Program-made: the position numbers and the translations under genes
Origin: Symsagittifera roscoffensis
Taxonomy: Eukaryota > Xenacoelomorpha > Acoela > Convolutidae
Length of the DNA: 64,000 nucleotides
Reading direction: 5' to 3'
Assembly: GCF_963678635.1 (NCBI RefSeq)
Contig: NC_087063.1
Span: forward strand, 67,618,727 to 67,682,726
The notes under the pieces: model-generated
Told to the model about the DNA's origin: nothing
Database searches by the model: none
The model's input: the letters and a program-made list of their open reading frames with translations, nothing else
Shown here: one piece after another, positions 1 to 10,250 of the stretch
Layout of the letters: each line of letters begins with the position of its first letter
Numbering within the stretch: position 1 is the first letter of the stretch

Positions 1-979
1 TCCATTGGATGCAATTAAAATGTCGTCTAAGTAACAATTTAGGAAAAAGTTATTGTACCTAACATTGAGTCCATGACTCTTTGAAATTCGTTAGGCATAT
101 CGCACAGTCCATAAAAATAGGTTCCAGTAATATCGCCGCCTACTATACTAAAGTTAGACTGATTACTAGTAAGTTTGTCTGAGGCGAGTTGGCTATAGGC
201 ATTTTGCAATTCCAGGTTAGTAAAATATACTTCTCCAACGGAAACATTTGAAGTTTGTGCTGCTACGTTATCTACAAGTTCATGAAAGTTCGACATTTGT
301 TATTTATTTTTGTATATCTGCTTGTTGATAAACTTTGAATCTAGTGCCAACTTGATCGATTTGTCTTTTCTACAAGTAATGACAATTAGGCTGATAAAAC
401 GATTTTCATCGCAATATTGCAACTTCTTAAAGTGTCCCTCGTTTTTCAGCCGGTTAAGTTCAGTTTTAACTGAATCAAGTGAGTGGAGAGGAACGAGTAT
501 ACCTTTTAATTGAATGGGTTTTAGAGGTTCGTGAAAATGGGTGATTTTCATCTGATATTTTTCGTTTTCATTTCCGAAGGAATATATTGATAAAAGTCCA
601 TGTCTTTTTCTGCCGTGGAAATAAAACTAATTGACTTACACGTCTTGTTCGCCCGGAAGTGTGGAATTTTATTCTGTGATACTTTTATCCCCACTTCAGG
701 TAGGTTGTCATTACCGAGGATATTTCTGTCGTGCCCTTCTGTCAGGAAGAAATGGCAGTTATCATGTGACCATCCATTTGAAGAGATCGAAAATATCGAT
801 TTACCGGAGATGTTGATAGCATTGTCCGTGAACCCACAGTTTAAGTCCTTGGTTGCTTTATCCAATGGATAAATTTTTAGATAAAGATCCCGTAAAACAC
901 TCTTCTTGAGAAAACTGACCCGGCTAGCAGAGTCCACTTGGATACTTAAGAATACTTGGTTTTCCTTCCCGAAGCCCAT
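1..979 (-). pseudogene. protease and reverse transcriptase remnant of gypsy copy
   Basis: The minus strand 979-548 encodes an aspartic protease with active-site string VDSAS and the C-terminal GHDRNILGND flap region. 551-300 and 296-1 encode the RT fingers and palm up to CYLDDIL at the window edge. The thumb, RNase H and integrase lie outside. Frame breaks separate protease from RT (overlap at 548-551) and split the RT near 297-299. A residue block between GTY and YGLCDMPNEF is shortened compared with the copy at 58560. It is non-functional. Confidence 0.75.
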
Positions 980-1039
980 ATTTAATAGTTTCTTCAGTTC
1001 TTTTCCATCAACGTCAAAATTGTAGTTGCGTTTATTACC

Positions 1040-1530
1040 GAATAATTTTCATTTCCAATCTGTCCATATTCCGGCCATGCATTGATCACGCCACAACATT
1101 CTTTATTTATATGGTCCATATTTACATCCGGATGATCCGACGGATTAGGTTGGCTAGGGCTAAGTAGAGGATAGAACGTAGTTTCTTCTCGGCTTCCTCT
1201 ATTCTACTTCCGTTAAGTTTCTTGGTTTCGGATTTAATAGAAGCCGCATCCTCGTCGTCGTAACGTTTTTGTTCTTGGATATTTCTCTCTATCCTAGTTT
1301 TCCTTTGGACTTCCGATTCTTTTTCCGTCAGATTTACTAGTGTTGGTTGACGGGGATGGTGTCTTTCCGATGGATTTAGTAGATTCTCAATATGTAAATT
1401 TTTTTTCGCGATGATTGCTAAGTGAAAAAGATCACTTCAATCTTCCCAAGGAATAGGTGGGACCACCGTGTGGTTCTGCCAGAGTGGAGGTGTTCCTCTC
1501 AAGTTACATTCGTTATTTGACTGCGCCTTG
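1040..1530 (-). pseudogene. gag remnant of the gypsy copy at 1-1779
   Basis: Immediately after the LTR, minus-strand codons read AQSNNECNLRGTPPLWQ. They resemble the MAQ...G-PP-W start of gag in the element at 52695. The ATG that should span the LTR/PBS junction is AAG here. A stop follows about 35 codons on. Further down, a Lys/Glu-rich segment (NIQEQKRYDDEDAASIKS) matches the segment after the N gap of the element at 56722. The sequence then jumps to the post-zinc-finger linker (ECCGVINAW-like), so the capsid core and zinc knuckle are deleted. Confidence 0.6.
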
Positions 1531-1779
1531 ATAAAATGTTATTTTGTAAGAGTTAATTCTAATTTTTCACAGTTATAAGGATAAAAGGATAAAACGAGTT
1601 AACCTAAAGTTAAAACATTAAAAAGAGACGAAGCATTCTCTCAGCCGGAGAAACTGAAAGAGTGAAGGTCAGACATAAGTGACCTGTTAGATTGATTAAA
1701 TAATTCTTCAGCTAAACTAGAATAGATATAAAGTGGAATCACATCAGATTAGTAGGTATGACGTTTATGCTGATTAATT
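1529..1779 (-). repeat. 5' LTR, truncated, of the gypsy copy at 1-1779
   Basis: On the minus strand the LTR ends in ...aacattttatca, the same terminal string as the 3' LTR ending at 62800. The shared block includes TTTCTCCGGC and TTTTTAATGTTTTAACTTT. The downstream PBS reads AGGCGCAGTCAAATAACG at 1528-1511, differing from TGGCGCAG at its first base. The upstream LTR end is not seen and is probably cut off near 1780, where an inverted-repeat element begins. Confidence 0.6.
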
Positions 1780-1780
1780 G

Positions 1781-3230
1781 CCCGGGTTGACCGAAAAAAA
1801 AACGATCAATTTCATTTTCATATATGAGAGAACTGTTCATGCAAATTAATACAATTCAATACGTACAGAAAGTTGTATAAAAAAGCTATGACAAGTATTG
1901 AATTTTATGATTTTTGCATAATAAGTATTTTTCTATTATTGAAAATTATATTATATGCAACAAACTCAGTATTTGCTTTGGTTCATGTGATTTGTCAGAA
2001 AACACAAAACAAGGTTTTCTCTTTTCCGAGAAGAAAAGAATAAAACCAATGAGAATTGCTGATTGTACAGTTTCATAAAATATTTCAATACGTGTAGAAA
2101 TTTGTATAAAAAAGCTATGACAAGTGTTGAATATTATAAAACTTGTATAGTAGGTATTTTTCTATCATTGATTATTAAATTATGAGCAACAAATTCGAAT
2201 TTTGCTTTGGTTCATGGGTTTTGTCCGAAATACAAAGCCAAGGTTTTCGTTTTTCCGATAAACCCATTGCTATTGACAAAAACCGCGCAACTGAACTGTA
2301 TTTTAAGATCCTTCAAGAAAAAGTTGTTGATTTCACCCAGAAACATAAATAAAAAACCGTAACATTTTGTATATGGCCAGAAGTTTTAGTTGTTAAAAAA
2401 TTGTGGTCTTAAGCTTTGACAGGTTATGCTTTGACAGGTTATCTTACTATAAAAAACATTACTATTAAAAATGGTTTACACAAAAAATCATAGTCACTTT
2501 TGATTTTTTTGTCGATAAAATCAGGCCAGACAACCTTATAGACAAAAACGCACAAATTGTTGCAGGCAATTTTTTTTTTGAAAATTGTTTAATTGGGCAG
2601 AAAAAAGACTATGCAACTACAGAATAAACATAGCCAACAAACAGTTGGAAAAGAGATATGAAATCAAGGAAACTGAAAAAAAACTTACTTATGTTTTCAG
2701 ATCCTTCAACTTTTGAATTTCGAATAAAAAAGATGGCCTTAAAGCTCTTGAACTTGTAGAACAATCTATGATGTACACTTTTTGTTAAAATTAACGCAAT
2801 TGGAGAAAACTGGATTAATACGTAAAAATTTATCTCGCTGGGAAATCTGATAGTTAATTTCGATTTTCGAAATCAGAAGTTGATCACGTTTTTCGTGACC
2901 TTTACAAATTTGCTGTTCGATAGTGGATTTGACTTTCTTAAGTTAAAACTTAAAAAAAAACTTAAAAAAAAACTCAAGTTAAACCACGAAAAATCAAAAT
3001 TGAGCGTGAAAAAAAAACTGAAAAAAAAATCAGCAAGACTTATATAAGAGTACTCATTACGTTCATTAATCTTAAAAACTTGTAAAAAGAGTTATCATAC
3101 AGTTTTCATAAGGGAAAAGTGTGTGAGAAAAAGTTTCTCTTTAGACTCAATGTATGGAATTGTAAAGGAAGCGATTTTATCGTATGAAGTTGTATAATTG
3201 GCTTTTTTCGTGTATGAAGGTCAACCCGGG
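1781..3230. mobile_element. inverted-repeat element with CCCGGGTTGACC ends
   Basis: CCCGGGTTGACC at 1781-1792 is matched by its reverse complement at 3219-3230. The same end sequence occurs at about 51967 and 52182, where the following bases (caccgaccaaaaatgctaat) resemble the reverse complement of the right end here. The interior is AT-rich with no coding frame. It holds two direct copies of a roughly 230-bp block (about 1853-2040 and 2085-2260), recognisable by TATAAAAAAGCTATGACAAG. It appears to be a non-autonomous DNA element or foldback sequence. Transposase is absent. Confidence 0.5.
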
Positions 3231-3394
3231 TTTGTTTGAAAACGATTGATAACGATTGAGAGGCCTCAATTGGTTAACCTAATTGCTATCTTTGCTTAGA
3301 TTTAGTGTGATTTGGGACCCCAGGTTGTTCATCTTTACCAGTTGACCAATTTTAGTCATTGACAGATCGACCACTGTATGGTCAGCTCTGATAC

Positions 3395-3561
3395 CTGTAC
3401 ATGACGTGCTGGTGTATCTCTTGGGTATTTAGGGGTCGCCCTTGATTATGCTGCTCCTCGGTGCTACTGTTTGTGGCGCCTTCACTCAGTGGAGCCCTGT
3501 AGTTGCCACAAGCCGCCAAATGGAAGTTGTTCTTGCTGCACTTATAAGACATATCCATGGC
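3395..3561 (-). CDS. M13 peptidase, coding exon 3 (first cysteine-rich ectodomain part)
   Basis: The exon is 167 bp. The acceptor is ctgcagttttttag|GCC and the donor is ACAG|GTATCA. The translation begins AMDMSYKCSKNNFHLAACGN. This matches the conserved M13 block (MD, then a Cys, an F/Y, then ACG). It joins exon 2 in phase 0 and leaves phase 2. The usual Trp after ACG is replaced by N-Y, so the protein is a divergent member. Beyond the donor the frame meets TGA within four codons, which supports the exon end. No later exon is visible between 1 and 3394, where a gypsy relic and an inverted-repeat element sit. Confidence 0.7.
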
Positions 3562-3739
3562 CTAAAAAACTGCAGTTATTGCTCACACCATTGAAAATGG
3601 GGATAAACTTTGTCTTCGGGTGTGTTTTTGCTTCTTTTCTTTTCTCTTTTCTTTTTTTTGTTCAGGCAAAACCAGGTACAACAATTGATAATCAGAATGA
3701 GTCGAGAGAAATATCATGTTAAAGTTCTTTTAGTCGTGA

Positions 3740-3935
3740 TTTGAACATCAGGGATTCGACCCCCTTTGTACGCTTTTGAGTTATCCATTTTTGGTGACTG
3801 ACCCAAAATGTTTTCCATGACGGTTTTTTTCAGTGCTTTGGGATATCTCGCAAAATCAAAGTGGCCGAAGTAAAAAAACATCGATAAGTTTTAGACAATT
3901 TTTGGAATCCGCCCCCCTCGAGAATTTTTTTTGGT
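3740..3935 (+). repeat. interspersed repeat R1, partial copy
   Basis: It starts with CAGGGATTCGACCCCCT and ends with AATCCGCCCCCCTCGAGAA. Both strings recur, diverged, in the copies at 6320-6715, 12355-12560 and (inverted) 14637-15001. There is no coding frame. Confidence 0.6.
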
Positions 3936-4001
3936 TGTTTATGATCTTTATGACCGAAACTTTCTGCTGCTTGCACCGCAACAAGCTATCGTTGCTTTTT
4001 A

Positions 4002-4075
4002 GAGGCACTTAGCATAGTGGTAAGGGGTTCACTTTGAAATCGTTAGATCGTGTATTCGATCCCAAGCCATGGCAT
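4002..4075 (+). repeat. tRNA-like SINE head (pol III A and B boxes)
   Basis: TAGCATAGTGG at 4010-4020 fits an A box, and TATTCGATCCC at 4053-4063 fits a B box. Their spacing is normal for a tRNA. The acceptor and T stems do not pair well, so this is not an intact tRNA gene. It is more likely the 5' head of a tRNA-derived SINE or a tRNA pseudogene. No SINE tail was delimited. Confidence 0.45.
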
Positions 4076-4407
4076 TGATAGTGTGTGAGGGCGAGCTCTC
4101 ACTTGACCTATGGCTTCAAGTCTACAACAGCTTCACCAATTTTGGATATAGTGGTACCAAGTGAAAGTTCTGGACGCAAAAAAAACGGCCTTGAGTTGCA
4201 AAAAAAGGTCTTTGCTAGAAAAAAACATTATCGAATTTGGGGAGTCGATACTAATGGTTTGTCCCGACAGGACGATTAGTGCCTGCTGATACCTACTGCA
4301 ATTCGCAGGAACCACATTCTTTTATTATTTATAGCTTCCCCTTGATGCGAAATTCATGTTGAAATTTTGCCCGTCCTTGCGGAAACATTTTTTGTGAGAG
4401 ACAGTTC

Positions 4408-6116
4408 ATTACGAGGCCAAACTGTTCACTGGATAGGCGCACAATTTTGTGTTTGTATCTTCCTGGATTCCAGAGGCAAGTATTTAAACATGTTCCAAAA
4501 TGTAAATGGATTCCACTCAGATATTTACGTGGATTCTATATACTTGTACATATACTTGCAACGTAAAATTTGTCGGCACCTTTGATTTGTTGCGGATTCC
4601 TCAACAAGCAAATATAGCTAGTTGTTCTGGGTCCCGCAACTGTAAGTGGATTCCGCAAAATGTAAGTGAAACCCGCAAATGTGAGTGAAATCCGCAAAAT
4701 TTGTGAGCGGAATCCACAAAAGTAAGCGGATTTCGCAAACTGTAAAGGAATTTTCAATTTGTTTATTACCGAACTTGCAAATGCACTTGCGGAAGTTAAA
4801 AGCAAGGATTTAGCCATTTTCAGCGGAATTCACGAACAATTCTTGAAACATTGGTTCAATAAACTGATGGAAGTCACACTTTAGTATTGGCAAGCAGTTT
4901 TTGGGATCATAGTTTTGAAAACACAACAACGAATAAATAATTGGGTTAATTCGGTAATTGGGTTATTCCACTATTGGGATTCAGTTTTTGAGATTCAGTA
5001 TTTGGGATTCAGTATTTGAGATTCAGTATTTGTGACCGTGAATTCAATTTATGAAGATAGTATTTAGGATGAGATGATAGAGTGAAATCATGAGTTAGCT
5101 CTTCAAATCTTTCTGTATGTTTCCAGTATAAATTATGGTCTGAAAAAATGTCGGCCTGTCAAAATTGTTCATGAGAGTCAATTATCTATTTGAAGTACTT
5201 TGTTTACAGGGAGTAAAGGATATATTTAACTAATTTGAGTAAATTAGTATTAGATGAAATTTAACAAATTTGAATTACAGCAGAATTAAATTTCAAGTTC
5301 AAAAACACAAATATATAGGCCTAAGAATGTTGCTTTATCAAATTATGTTCTGGTTTCGCAAATTGAAAATATTTCAAAATGGCTCAATTCAAACAATTTT
5401 ACTTCAATTGAATGGCTTGAAATGAACTGATGAATAAGTTTACTTTCGTTTGTTCAGTTGGCGGGAAATGAGATGGCAGGATTTGGGATTGATGACAGGA
5501 ATTGAGACCGAAGTTAAGTGTTAATAGGAAGTGAGACTGAAGCTGGGTATGTTTCACAGGAATTGAGATGAGATCGAATTTGCGTATGTTTGACAGGAAT
5601 TGAGATCGAAGTTGGGTATGTTCGACAGGATTTGAGATCGAAGTTGGATGTTTGACAGGAATTCAGATAGAATTTTTTGCACTCCAACTGTTAGCTTGTC
5701 AACGTAGTATTTAAAAGATATTTTTTTAAACGCTACTACACTTACATATATGTAAGCGGAATCCGCAAACAAAATGCGGATTCCACTTACAGTTTGCGGA
5801 TTTTACCTACAGTTTGTGGATTTCGCTGACAATTGCGGATTCCGCGACAGCTCAATTCAACTATACACATGTCTCATTATCTGTTTTTGGATCCCACAAA
5901 CTGTTCTGGATTCCGCAATAACGGTTGAGGATTCCGCATATTCGCCAATTTTCGGAGCGATTTTGATCGGTACAGTGTTTTAGTATTTGCTTATGGAATC
6001 CAAAACAGCCGAGATCGAAGAATATTAGCAATGTTGCGGGTTCCGCGACAAATCTGATTTGAGCCTGTTGCGGAATCCGCTTACATTGCACAGATTGCAC
6101 AGTTTGGCCTCGTAAT
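4408..6116. mobile_element. terminal-inverted-repeat element, about 1.7 kb, no transposase
   Basis: ATTACGAGGCCAAACTGT at 4408-4425 is matched by its exact reverse complement at 6099-6116. A third copy of the end sits alone at 21193-21210. Inside both ends are clusters of short degenerate repeats built on GCGGATTCCGC (about 4590-4755 and 5745-6090), in opposed orientation. The middle is AT-rich and non-coding, with repeated GATTCAGTATTTG near 4975-5035. It fits a non-autonomous cut-and-paste or foldback element. Confidence 0.55.
5460..5675 (+). repeat. degenerate minisatellite, about 35-45 bp units
   Basis: Several imperfect copies of GACAGGAATTGAGATCGAAGT followed by TGGGTATGTT-like spacers run in tandem inside the TIR element. 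No function is evident. Confidence 0.6.
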
Positions 6117-6319
6117 GTTCTGCGAACCAATTTGACCCTGGACCACAAAATTAATTGACAAAGTTTTTTAACTGATTTCTAGGACCTTGTTACAAAATCT
6201 TTTTGCTCAGGTCAAATTAAAACGACTAAGGTACATAAGCTGTAGGATTTCTAGTTAAAGAAATTGGTATAATCAGAAATTTTATCAATTTATTTTTGAA
6301 ATGTGGCATCTTGTCATAC

Positions 6320-6715
6320 AGGGGGAGGAAGGGGTTGCCTACCTATCTCAGGGATTCGACCCCTTCACCAATCAAAAATTTCCCTTCTTGGTGTTTTTTA
6401 TGACATCCATTTTCGGTCGAACAACACATAAATTTTTTCTAAGGTGCCAATATATAATAATTTTGAAAGGAAGCGCGCACCAAAAAAAAACACAATTTAT
6501 TCGTCATCATTTTCCAAAACAAAACAAAAAACGGCATTTTTGGTCTGTTTTTTTTTTTCAAAAGTTTGCCTGCGGCGCAAGAAACTTGGTCAAAATTGGG
6601 CCAATATAATGAGGTAGAAGAGCTTAGAAAATTATTTCGGTCGACCTAAAAAAAGGTCAACAAAATTAGCGAAAAATTTGAAAAACCACCCCTTTCGAGA
6701 AAAACCTAGCTTTGC
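6320..6715 (+). repeat. interspersed repeat R1, longer copy
   Basis: It begins near agggggaggaagggg, contains CAGGGATTCGACCCC and GGAAGCGCGCACCAAAAAAA, and ends in accccTTTCGAGAAAAACCTAG. These blocks match, in order, the copies at 12355 and 14637 (inverted). It lies between the TIR element and the LINE. Confidence 0.6.
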
Positions 6716-6969
6716 CCCCTTCTCCCATATGGTAAATAACAGAGAGTTCACCCCTCTAAGGGATTATTTCAAAGGCAAAATTTACACAAATCTTGGAAAT
6801 AGGAATAAATTATCGCCTTTTCAGAAAAGAGAGAGAGAGAGAGGGGACACTTTATTGTTTCAATATACTTATGCAGTTGCAGAACTGATTGTATAAGAAT
6901 CTAGTGTACAATATTACGCAATGGTTATATAACATAACAAGAAAAAACATAAATTACTACGAGGTTGAA

Positions 6970-9900
6970 TCAAATATTTGATTTAACAAAATAAATGTCC
7001 TTGGATACGGAAAGACTCTCCTTATTGGGTAACAGGGTGTCATCTTTTCCTATGATGAAATTTTTAATCAGAGTTTTTGTCAATGTGTACGGCAGTTTTC
7101 GATTAAACAAGGTTCGGATTATTGTGTTAAGGTTCCTGATTGATGTAAATAAGAAAGACTTACGAAGGAAATCAGTTTTACATGTTAAAGGGAACAGTAA
7201 TGTTCCAGTTCGATGGTTATAGCGGAATTCAGAATTTGGGAATCTTATATGCGTGAAAGCTGGGGCATCGTTTCGGCATAACCTGTGAAGGTAGTGTGCT
7301 GATCGGTACTCGATAATATTCCGAGCAGTAGGAATTTTGTGCTGTTTCCTTAGAAGTGTAACGGAATCTCGTTTGCTTATATTCATTATTATCCTGATTC
7401 CCCATTTTATTTGTTTTTCGAGTTTCTCAATATTATCTTGCGTACATCCGTTTAAGAGCATGCATGGATAGTGCAAATGGCTCAGTACAAGAGTATTTAA
7501 CAGGAGAATTCTAGTACGCAGAGGGATATCGTCACGGATGCATTTTATCGTTTGGATTGCTGTAGCCATTTTTTGTAAAATTTTGTTAATTTCTTTGTCG
7601 AATGTTAAGCTTATGTCAATATTGACGCCGAGAAATTTAACTGTCTCTGTTAAATTAACTTGATAGTTTCCAACTTTCAATGAAAGATTTTCAGTTAGTT
7701 TCTTTTTCGACGGTGCAGAAAATACAATGAACTGAGTTTTGTCTACATTAATCATTAATCGATTTAAGTGAAAATACAAGAGAATTTTATTGAAATTGTT
7801 TTCAATGCTCTTTGTTGCTGTTTCGGGATCTGAATGAAAACTAAGCAGAGTCGTGTCGTCGGCATATTGTACTAACGTACATGATTTGTCTATTGTTTGT
7901 GGTAAGTCATTTACATACAAGTTGAACAGCAGTGGTCCTAGTACAGTACCTTGGGGAACACCTTGCTCTAATTTAAGCCAATCTGAGTGTTCGCCGTTTA
8001 CTATTGTCAATTGCTGTCTGTTTTCTAGAAATGACTTAATAAGAGTTGTTGCTGACTGTTCAAAGCCAATGTGACTTAGTTTCCTTTCAAGGACTGAATG
8101 AGAGAGTGAATCAAATGCTTTAGATAAATCAAGAAATGCAGCCGCTGCTATGTTATTTTTATCGAGATGGAATCTGATTTTTTCTGTTGTGTATAAAAGA
8201 GCATCATTAGTTGAATAACCTGGACGAAAGCCAAATTGTTTTGGATTTAGAATATTGGAATTTGCTAAAAATTCGTGAATTTGGGATGAAAAAATTTTTT
8301 CAAACAACTTCGATAGAGTGGGTGTAATAGAAATTGGACGATAATTTACTGGATCTGTCGAGTCGCCTTTTTTGAATATGGGAAAAACGTGTGCCTTTTT
8401 TAAGGTATATGGGAATACGGATTTCGAGATGCATTCATTGATAATCATCGTAAGAATTGGGTTTACAGTATTAATGCTGTCTTTTAGAGCCCAAGCAGGG
8501 ATTTTGCTTGGTCCTAATGGCTTGTTTAAGGGAAGTAATAAAACTGCATCTTTCATTTCTTTGTGAGTTATGAACCTGAATTGAAAGTGCCTATTTGTTT
8601 TGCTGTGTACACTGTACTCAGTTGGTACATCTATGGGAGGATCTGCGTTTTTGTATTCTCCTAATGTTGAGAACCTGTAGTTAAGGAAATTTGCTTTATT
8701 CTTATTTTCAATTATAGTGTCGCCAAACGAATTCCGTAGATCACCTATTTGCGTTGACTGTTTCATGGTGTTCCTGATAGAGTTTATGAAATTCCATTGT
8801 TTTTTTGGACAGTCAAGCATTTTGAATTGAGCTGTTTTCTCTTTCTTGTATAAATGTTTTAGATGATTGTTGTATTTATTTCTTATTCGTTTATAGTTTT
8901 CAAAATTGGCATCTGTTCTTGATAATTGATATGCCTTTAGAAGATTTTCTTTTTCCTGTTTTAAAGGTCTATTGACTGAGTTAAGTACTTTACCAGACAG
9001 CTGTAGCTGCGGTTTATTTCGGATATACTTCTGCTCTAGTGGTGCGTGAGCGTTTAGGGCATGCGAGAAAATATCTTCAAATTTTATTAACATTTTAGAG
9101 ATATCGTTTTCTTGGTAGACGAGAAACCATGGACTCTGTTTAAGTTCCTCGCAGAACCTATTTTTACAATAATTGGTTTTGTCGAAGCGAAAAGTTCGAA
9201 TTGGAATGGCTTTTTCGAATCGTTTTAGTTTGCTAATACACATTGTTATTAAATGGTCCGTGTTTATAGGTGGTTCTGCTACAATAGTTTCTTTACAAAG
9301 AGATTTGGTTGCTATAATGTTATCTAAAATGGATTGGCTGTTTTTAGAGTTGTATGTCGGTATCGACTTATTGGTTATTGACAAATTGTATGGTTTAATA
9401 GAATCGCTGAGAAATTTAGCTTCATGTTTATTCAAGTAGTTAATATTGAAATCTCCCAAAATCGTAACATCTCGCGCTTCGGAGGCAGCGTAATCGATAC
9501 CCTTTAGTGTATCTTCTATAAAAATTTCCTTGAATTGTTTGTGTGGATTGTAGGCAATAGCAATTATCTGTCTTTTTGATTTTTTTGAGATGATTGGGCT
9601 ATATTCCACTCAGAGTCCTTCAAAATGGGAGGGACGTAGATAATTTAAATCTTCTCGAATCTTAGGGTTAAATTTTTTCGGAATAAGAAGAAGAGTACCA
9701 CCACCTGCGTGTTGACCAGTGCATTTTTTGTTACGGTCGCATCTAAAAATTTCATGGGTTGTTTTGCAGAATGAATAAGTTTGATGATCGCATGTTTCGT
9801 CAAGCCAGGTTTCCGTAAGACCGATAATTGTGTTTGAGTCAACTATTTCTGACAAGAAACGCATTTCCATGTGTTTGTTCTTTATGCTTCTACAATTTAG

Positions 9901-10203
9901 AGTTATATATTTGAGGAAGTTGTGGTGTTCCTTTGCTTTGCTTGCCAGGATTTCATATGAAAGTGCGGGACCTGGATTGACTTCAATGTCCCCACATTGA
10001 AGAAGCAGGATTTCCAATATTCCAATCTGAAAGGTTAGTATCACAACTGCGCAATAGATGCCAGCTGTGAATCTAAAGTGGCGGTTAGACGTCATGTTTC
10101 TAGTTTTGAGTAGTGCGGTGCTGTTGGGTTCATTGTACTTAATGGGAATGCTAATTAAAAGGGAGAAAATAAGGAGAGTCTTTAAAAGCCATTGGCTAAA
10201 CAT
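6970..10203 (-). pseudogene. LINE ORF2: 2A-like leader, AP endonuclease, reverse transcriptase (one in-frame stop)
   Basis: The whole ORF is in one frame from ATG 10203 to TGA 6972-6970, broken only by TGA at 9612-9610. Residues 1-60 have two hydrophobic stretches. Residues 61-79 end in CGDIEVNPGP, a 2A-like ribosome-skipping motif. The AP endonuclease follows (YITLNCRSI, GLTETWLDE, then GDFNINYL and NTDHLITM after the stop). RT motifs are FLDLSKAFDSLSH, PQGTVLGPLLF, QYADDTTLLS (YADD at 7866-7855) and KFLGVNID. The stop falls within the endonuclease, at a place where HFEGL is followed by VEYSP and a Trp codon (TGG) would be one base away. Without the stop, the length is normal for the family. 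Confidence 0.85.
9967..10023 (-). other. 2A-like translational recoding peptide at the start of LINE ORF2
   Basis: The 19 codons end in D-I-E-V-N-P-G-P (9990-9967), which fits the D(V/I)ExNPG|P consensus. They are preceded by a Leu-rich stretch (ILEILLLQC), as in active 2As. Ribosome skipping between Gly and Pro would release a 78-residue hydrophobic leader from the endonuclease-RT. 2A-like sequences near the N-terminus of ORF2 are documented in some CR1-type elements of marine invertebrates. Here activity is inferred from the motif only. Confidence 0.8.
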
Positions 10204-10250
10204 AAATTTGATAGATCCAGATCATTGGGTAATAGACTACTAAAACAGCA

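Larger units (their letters stand above)
1..1779 (-). mobile_element. Ty3/gypsy retrotransposon copy, decayed, cut by window edge
   Basis: Read on the minus strand, this holds the end of a 5' LTR, a primer-binding site, gag, protease and the start of reverse transcriptase. The RT runs off the left edge at its YLDD motif (about positions 5-30). Its protein fragments are closely similar to those of the element at 56722-62800, for example HFHEPLKPIQLK and RFISxIVITC in both. Gag has lost roughly 0.6 kb relative to that copy, and the frames are broken, so the copy is dead. Confidence 0.85.

Noticed and set aside
3740-3765. GGATTCGACCCC as part of a tRNA gene
   Set aside because: It fits a B box but no A box or cloverleaf lies upstream, and it recurs as part of the R1 repeat.
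9610-9612. TGA read as tryptophan (alternative genetic code)
   Set aside because: Other genes here use TGG for Trp and end on TGA, and TAA and TAG breaks also occur. A point mutation is simpler.
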